A stretch of DNA of 64,000 nucleotides from Actinomycetota bacterium (GTDB taxonomy: Bacteria > Actinomycetota > AC-67): NCBI GenBank assembly GCA_041658565.1, contig JBAZZY010000010.1:23394-87393 (forward strand), given 5' to 3'. How positions within the stretch are numbered: position 1 is the stretch's first letter; each line of letters opens with the position of its first letter. Of the stretch, positions 60,497 to 64,000 are shown piece after piece. Under the pieces are notes generated by a model that saw only the letters and a list, made by a program, of their open reading frames with translations, did no database searches and was not told where the DNA came from. The position numbers were made by a program, and so were the translations under genes.

Positions 60497-61033
60497 CTAC
60501 TTCGCTGCCTTTCCGGCCTTGCGTCGGACGTACTCGCCCTGATAGCGAATGCCCTTGCCCTTGTAGGGGTCCGGCGGACGAAGCGCGCGGATGTTCGCCG
60601 CCACCTGACCGACGGCCTGCTTATCCGTTCCGCTTACGATGATCTTCGTCGGCGTCTCGACCGTGAACAAGATCCCCTCGGGAGCTGGAACCAGCACCGG
60701 GTGACTGAAGCCGACGAGCACTTCGAGGTCATCGCCCTTGGCCGATGCGCGGTACCCGACGCCCTGAATCTCCAACACCTTGAAGTAGCCCTCCGTCACG
60801 CCCTGAACCATGTTGGCCACGAGCGTCCGGGTCAGTCCGTGCAGCGACCGGTGCGTGCGTCCATCGCTCGGACGCTCGACTCGCAGGGTATCCCCCTCGC
60901 GCACCAAGCTCATGTCGGCGTGAATGTCGCGCTCGAGCGTCCCCTTGGGACCCTTGACCGTCACCCTTGTTCCGGAGACCTCGACATCGACACCGCTGGG
61001 AACGGTGATCGGATTCTTTCCAATTCTGCTCAT
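60497..61033 (-). CDS. rplF: 50S ribosomal protein L6
   Basis: The 178-residue protein starts MSRIGKNPITVPSGVDVEV and ends with YKGKGIRYQGEYVRRKAGK, both conserved. Confidence 0.98.
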   Translation of the reverse strand: MSRIGKNPITVPSGVDVEVSGTRVTVKGPKGTLERDIHADMSLVREGDTLRVERPSDGRTHRSLHGLTRTLVANMVQGVTEGYFKVLEIQGVGYRASAKGDDLEVLVGFSHPVLVPAPEGILFTVETPTKIIVSGTDKQAVGQVAANIRALRPPDPYKGKGIRYQGEYVRRKAGKAAK

Positions 61034-61040
61034 CTCACCA

Positions 61041-61439
61041 TCACCACACGTAACAAAGGACTTCGCCGCCGGTGCCGGCCTTCGCCGCCTGTCTGTCCGT
61101 CATCAAACCCTTGGCCGTCGAAAGAATAGCGATACCAAGTCCGCCAAGAACGCGCGGCAACGAGTCGTGGTGCGCGTACACGCGCAATCCCGGCTTCGAA
61201 ATCCGCTTGATCCCAACGATCGTGCGCTCGCGGTTCGGGCCGTACTTCAACTTGATCGTGAGCTGCGGTCCCTGCTCGCCGCCGGCCACATCGAAATCCT
61301 CGATGTAACCCTCGCGGCGCAGGATGTCGGAGATCGCGACCTTCAGTTTGGACGACGGCATGAGCGTGGAGTCCTTGCCCGCCGTGGTGGCGTTGCGGAT
61401 CCGCGTAAGCATGTCGGCGATCGGATCGGTCATCGTCAT
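61041..61439 (-). CDS. rpsH: 30S ribosomal protein S8
   Basis: The 132-residue protein has MTDPIADMLTRIRNA and the C-terminal GLMTDRQAAKAGTGGEVLCYVW. The start is ATG 61439 or the second Met two codons on. Confidence 0.98.
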   Translation of the reverse strand: MTMTDPIADMLTRIRNATTAGKDSTLMPSSKLKVAISDILRREGYIEDFDVAGGEQGPQLTIKLKYGPNRERTIVGIKRISKPGLRVYAHHDSLPRVLGGLGIAILSTAKGLMTDRQAAKAGTGGEVLCYVW

Positions 61440-61445
61440 CTCAGA

Positions 61446-61631
61446 TCACCAGCTCGCCTTCGTGATACCGGGCAGCTCGCCCGAATGCGCCAGCTGCCGC
61501 AAGCAAATCCGGCACAGGCAGAACGCGCGGTAATAGGCGCGCGGTCGGCCGCAGCGCTTGCACCGGTTGTACGCGCGGGCGGAGAACTTCGCCGGACGCT
61601 TCTGCTTCTCAATCAACGCGGTCTTCGCCAT
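61446..61631 (-). CDS. rpsN: 30S ribosomal protein S14, type Z
   Basis: The 61-residue zinc-binding short form has C-x2-C (CKRC) and C-x2-C (CLCRIC). Its ATG overlaps the rplE stop. Some bacteria keep a second zinc-independent copy for zinc starvation; none is here. Confidence 0.97.
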   Translation of the reverse strand: MAKTALIEKQKRPAKFSARAYNRCKRCGRPRAYYRAFCLCRICLRQLAHSGELPGITKASW

Positions 61632-62206
61632 CAGATCTCCGCCTTCATGTCGCGGAAGGGAAACCCGAGCTCGCGCAGCAAGGCGCGCCCGTGCTCGTCG
61701 TTCTCCGCCGTCGTTACCACCGTGATGTCCATCCCTCGGACCTTCGTCACCCTGTCGTAGTCGATCTCGGGAAAGATCAACTGCTCCGTTACTCCGAAGG
61801 TGTAGTTCCCTGAGCCGTCCATCTTGGTCGGCAAACCGCGGAAGTCGCGGATACGAGGCAAAGCGACCGACAGGAGTCGGTCGAGAAACTCCCACATACG
61901 ATCGCCTCGCAACGTCACCTTCACGCCGATCGCCTGCCCCTCACGGAGCTTGAACGCAGCGATGGACTTGCGCGCCTTCGTCACCAACGGCTTCTGGCCC
62001 GAGATGATCTCGAGATCTTTCGTCGCGCCCTCGATGAGCTTGGCGTCCTTGATGGCTTCGCCCACGCCCATGTTTATCGTGACCTTGACCGGACGCGGCA
62101 CCTGCATCACGTTCGCGAGACCAATCGAGTCCTTCAAGGACGGACGGATCTCGTCGCGATACCGCTGCTTTAGCCGCGGAACGGTGGTCGTGGATGTATC
62201 CGTCAT
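61631..62206 (-). CDS. rplE: 50S ribosomal protein L5
   Basis: The 191-residue protein has NVMQVPRPVKVTINMGVGEA and FPEIDYDRVTKVRGMDITVVT. The start is ATG 62206, overlapping the rplX stop (TGATG). Confidence 0.98.
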   Translation of the reverse strand: MTDTSTTTVPRLKQRYRDEIRPSLKDSIGLANVMQVPRPVKVTINMGVGEAIKDAKLIEGATKDLEIISGQKPLVTKARKSIAAFKLREGQAIGVKVTLRGDRMWEFLDRLLSVALPRIRDFRGLPTKMDGSGNYTFGVTEQLIFPEIDYDRVTKVRGMDITVVTTAENDEHGRALLRELGFPFRDMKAEI

Positions 62207-62532
62207 CAGATCCTCGCCCCACACTTCTTACAGACACGCTGCTTGCCCTCGGCGGAAACGTCGAAGCCGACCCGAGTCGGCGCGCTGCACGAAGAACAAA
62301 GCAGAGCAACGTTGGAAACATCTACGGGCATTTCCTTGGTGATGATCCCGCCGGTCACGCCCGAGCGTCCTTGCGCCGGGCGAACGCGCTCATGGCGCTT
62401 CACCTGGTTGACGCCCTCGACCATGACCGCGTTGCGTGCCGGGTACACGCGCACCACGCGACCTTGCTTGCCCCGGTCCTTACCCGAGATGACCTGGACG
62501 ATGTCGTTCTTGCGGATCTTGGATGCCGACAT
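62206..62532 (-). CDS. rplX: 50S ribosomal protein L24 with zinc-ribbon-like cysteines
   Basis: The 108-residue protein has the KOW motif (IRKNDIVQVISGKDRGKQGRVV) and, in the C-terminal half, CSSC and CKKC spaced as a zinc ribbon. The latter is found in only some L24 proteins. Confidence 0.97.
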   Translation of the reverse strand: MSASKIRKNDIVQVISGKDRGKQGRVVRVYPARNAVMVEGVNQVKRHERVRPAQGRSGVTGGIITKEMPVDVSNVALLCSSCSAPTRVGFDVSAEGKQRVCKKCGARI

Positions 62533-62901
62533 CTAGAGCACCTCCGGAGCCAGCGAGATGATCTTCATAAAGCGCTTGTCTCTCAGTTCTCGAGCCACGG
62601 GGCCGAAAATACGGGTCCCCCTGGGGTTCATCTGGTCGTTGATCAGCACCGCAGCGTTCTCGTCGAAGCGGATGTACGACCCGTCCGGGCGACGGCGCTC
62701 CTTCTTCGTGCGCACGACGACGGCCTTGACGACCTCGCCCTTCTTGACAGGCGCCCCGGGAAGCGCGTCCTTGACTGTCGCAACGATGATGTCTCCGATT
62801 CGCGCATAGCGACGGCCGGAGCCACCCAGCACACGGATACACAGGATCTCCCGCGCGCCGGTGTTGTCGGCAACCTTCAACCGGCTCTCTTGCTGGATCA
62901 T
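62533..62901 (-). CDS. rplN: 50S ribosomal protein L14
   Basis: The 122-residue protein starts MIQQESRLKVADNTGAREI and contains GSYIRFDENAAVLIND. It directly abuts rplX and rpsQ. Confidence 0.98.
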   Translation of the reverse strand: MIQQESRLKVADNTGAREILCIRVLGGSGRRYARIGDIIVATVKDALPGAPVKKGEVVKAVVVRTKKERRRPDGSYIRFDENAAVLINDQMNPRGTRIFGPVARELRDKRFMKIISLAPEVL

Positions 62902-63159
62902 CTACTTCGCCTTCTCAAGGATCTCGGCAACGCGCCAACGCTTCGTCCGCGAGAGCGGGCGCGTCTCCGCGATGCGGACACGATCACCCACGCCGCAGGA
63001 GTTCGCTTCGTCGTGCGCCTTGTACTTCGTCAAGCGCCGCTGTGTCTTGCCATACAGCGCATGCCGGAACGTGTCCTGAACCGCGACCACGACGGTCTTA
63101 TCCATCTTGTCGCTCACGACCACGCCCACGCGGGTCTTCCGCCGTGACCGTTCCATCAT
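62902..63159 (-). CDS. rpsQ: 30S ribosomal protein S17
   Basis: The 85-residue protein has RVGVVVSDKMDKTVVVAV and the C-terminal ETRPLSRTKRWRV. It overlaps rpmC by 4 bp. Confidence 0.98.
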   Translation of the reverse strand: MMERSRRKTRVGVVVSDKMDKTVVVAVQDTFRHALYGKTQRRLTKYKAHDEANSCGVGDRVRIAETRPLSRTKRWRVAEILEKAK

Positions 63160-63377
63160 GCCTCCTCCGTCCCGGTACCTTCGAGCGCCATGAGCTCACG
63201 CTCGCGCACGACGGTGAGAATCCGGGCAACTTCCTTGCGCATCTGCTTGATCCGCATCGGGTTGTCCAGCTGACCGGTCACTAACTGAAAGCGAAGGTTG
63301 AACAACTCTTCCTTCGCCTCGGCGAGCTTCCCGTCGAGCTCGATGTCCGAAAGCTGTCGCAGTTCGTTCGGATTCAT
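63156..63377 (-). CDS. rpmC: 50S ribosomal protein L29
   Basis: The 73-residue two-helix protein has LRQLSDIELDGKLAEAKEELFNLRFQ and the basic RIKQMRKEVARI. It is coupled to rpsQ. Confidence 0.98.
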   Translation of the reverse strand: MNPNELRQLSDIELDGKLAEAKEELFNLRFQLVTGQLDNPMRIKQMRKEVARILTVVRERELMALEGTGTEEA

Positions 63378-63402
63378 AGCGTCCGTTCGCCCTTCCGGTC
63401 CA

Positions 63403-63819
63403 TCATTCGCCCTCTTCGCGCCGCACGAACCGAGTCTTCAACGGCAGCTTGTGTGCCGCCAGCCGCAAGGCCTCGCGCGCGATCTCCTCGTCAACACCGG
63501 CGAGTTCGAACATCACCCGGCCGGGCTTGACCACAGCGACCCATCCCTCGGGGTTGCCCTTGCCCGAACCCATCCGAGTCTCGGCCGGCTTCTTCGTGAA
63601 GGGCTTGTCGGGGAAGATGTTGATCCACACCTTGCCGCCACGGCGCATGTGTCGCGTCATCGCAACACGAGCGGCCTCGATCTGCCGTGCGGTCACCCAC
63701 GACGGCTCAATCGCCTGCAGCCCAAAATCCCCGAAGGACACCTTCGTGCCGCCCTTCGCCAGCCCCCGCATGTGTCCGCGGTGCTGCTTGCGGTGCTTTA
63801 CCTTCTTCGGCGCGAGCAT
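63403..63819 (-). CDS. rplP: 50S ribosomal protein L16
   Basis: The 138-residue protein starts MLAPKKVKHRKQHRGHMRG and includes RVAMTRHMRRGGKVWINIFPDKP. It is separated from rpsC by no bases (the rpsC stop ends at 63820). Confidence 0.98.
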   Translation of the reverse strand: MLAPKKVKHRKQHRGHMRGLAKGGTKVSFGDFGLQAIEPSWVTARQIEAARVAMTRHMRRGGKVWINIFPDKPFTKKPAETRMGSGKGNPEGWVAVVKPGRVMFELAGVDEEIAREALRLAAHKLPLKTRFVRREEGE

Positions 63820-64000
63820 CTACTCCCCCGCCCCCTCGTTTCCGGTTTCGGGAACCGCAGGCTTAGCCTCGGTCGCCGGAGCGGCCTTCGGCGCGGGAGC
63901 CGCCGGGCGGTCGGCCGTCGGACGCCCACCGGCACCGCGAGGAGCACCCGCACCCGGACCACCGCGACCTGCACCGGCACCGCGAGGAGCACCGGCACCG
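63820..64000 (-). CDS. rpsC: 30S ribosomal protein S3, C-terminal extension (partial, runs off the window)
   Basis: Only the last 59 codons are visible. They encode a low-complexity Gly/Ala/Pro/Arg tail with repeated GAGAPRG-like units, then an acidic end (ETGNEGAGE). Position directly upstream of rplP identifies it as rpsC, although the conserved KH domains lie outside the window. The tail is longer than in most S3 proteins and is probably disordered. Confidence 0.85.
   Translation of the reverse strand, partial: GAGAPRGAGAGRGGPGAGAPRGAGGRPTADRPAAPAPKAAPATEAKPAVPETGNEGAGE

Noticed and set aside
1..64000. tRNA genes
   Set aside because: GTTCGA-type T-loop strings were checked by eye (for example near 51810), but none has matching acceptor and anticodon stems. 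A covariance search would be decisive.

Overview
The window is a high-GC chromosomal segment that looks actinobacterial. The evidence is dense GCG-CGC (Ala-Arg) codon use, a CBS-less GuaB3-type IMP dehydrogenase, a perfect CIRCE operator on groES, zinc-binding forms of S4, S14, L24 and L36, likely leaderless starts, and B12-dependent methylmalonyl-CoA carbon metabolism. No tRNA, rRNA, CRISPR array or insertion sequence was recognised by eye. The lineage below phylum cannot be named from the sequence alone, but an uncultured actinomycetotal group fits.

Layout. 1-5150: a truncated secreted protein, a mosaic pseudogene fragment, an HTH protein, a beta-propeller-like lipoprotein and a three-gene ABC-2 exporter. 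5266-14456: a signalling and protease region with a GAF histidine kinase, a secreted subtilase, a membrane GGDEF-EAL protein, a Trp-repeat subtilase and a response regulator. 14521-15860: VapBC and a lipoprotein. 15950-21083: a B12-binding mutase subunit coupled to sucCD, a divergent fused AccD-AccA carboxyltransferase, a 52-residue membrane protein and a lipase-like hydrolase. 21086-26237: MgtC, LysM, PcrA/UvrD and GuaA. 26282-30243: a second signalling and protease operon (response regulator, Trp-repeat subtilase, membrane histidine kinase). 30413-36960: a metzincin-like lipoprotein, GuaB3, GroES and a ferric-iron ABC transporter. 36979-49008: a long, tightly overlapped minus-strand operon (rplM-rpsI-glmM-glmS-nnrED-alr-hydrolase-P1 peptidase-udg-tsaE-tsaB-rimI-tsaD). 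49096-52314: an ABC exporter and a lipoprotein inserted between rplM and truA. 52330-64000: the conserved ribosomal superoperon from truA back through rplQ, rpoA, rpsD, rpsK, rpsM, rpmJ, map, adk and secY to the S10/spc cluster, ending inside rpsC.

Most striking feature. Two loci 16 kb apart share one architecture: a response regulator, a secreted subtilisin-family protease ending in a strict five-residue Trp repeat (W-x-G/A-R-x), and, 3 or 9 bp downstream, a multi-pass membrane sensor. The sensors' N-terminal membrane domains are homologous (shared motif RRxPLVKFxFNLxQYAxG), yet one carries GAF-GGDEF-EAL and the other PAS-HisKA-HATPase. The conserved protease plus membrane domain with interchangeable outputs suggests a protease-coupled envelope sensing system that I do not recognise as described. 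A third subtilase, without Trp repeats, follows a soluble histidine kinase at 5266-9166.

Coupling. Many minus-strand genes overlap by 1-8 bp (ATGA, GTGA, TGATG), which implies translational coupling in the protein-synthesis, cell-wall-precursor and t6A-modification gene sets.
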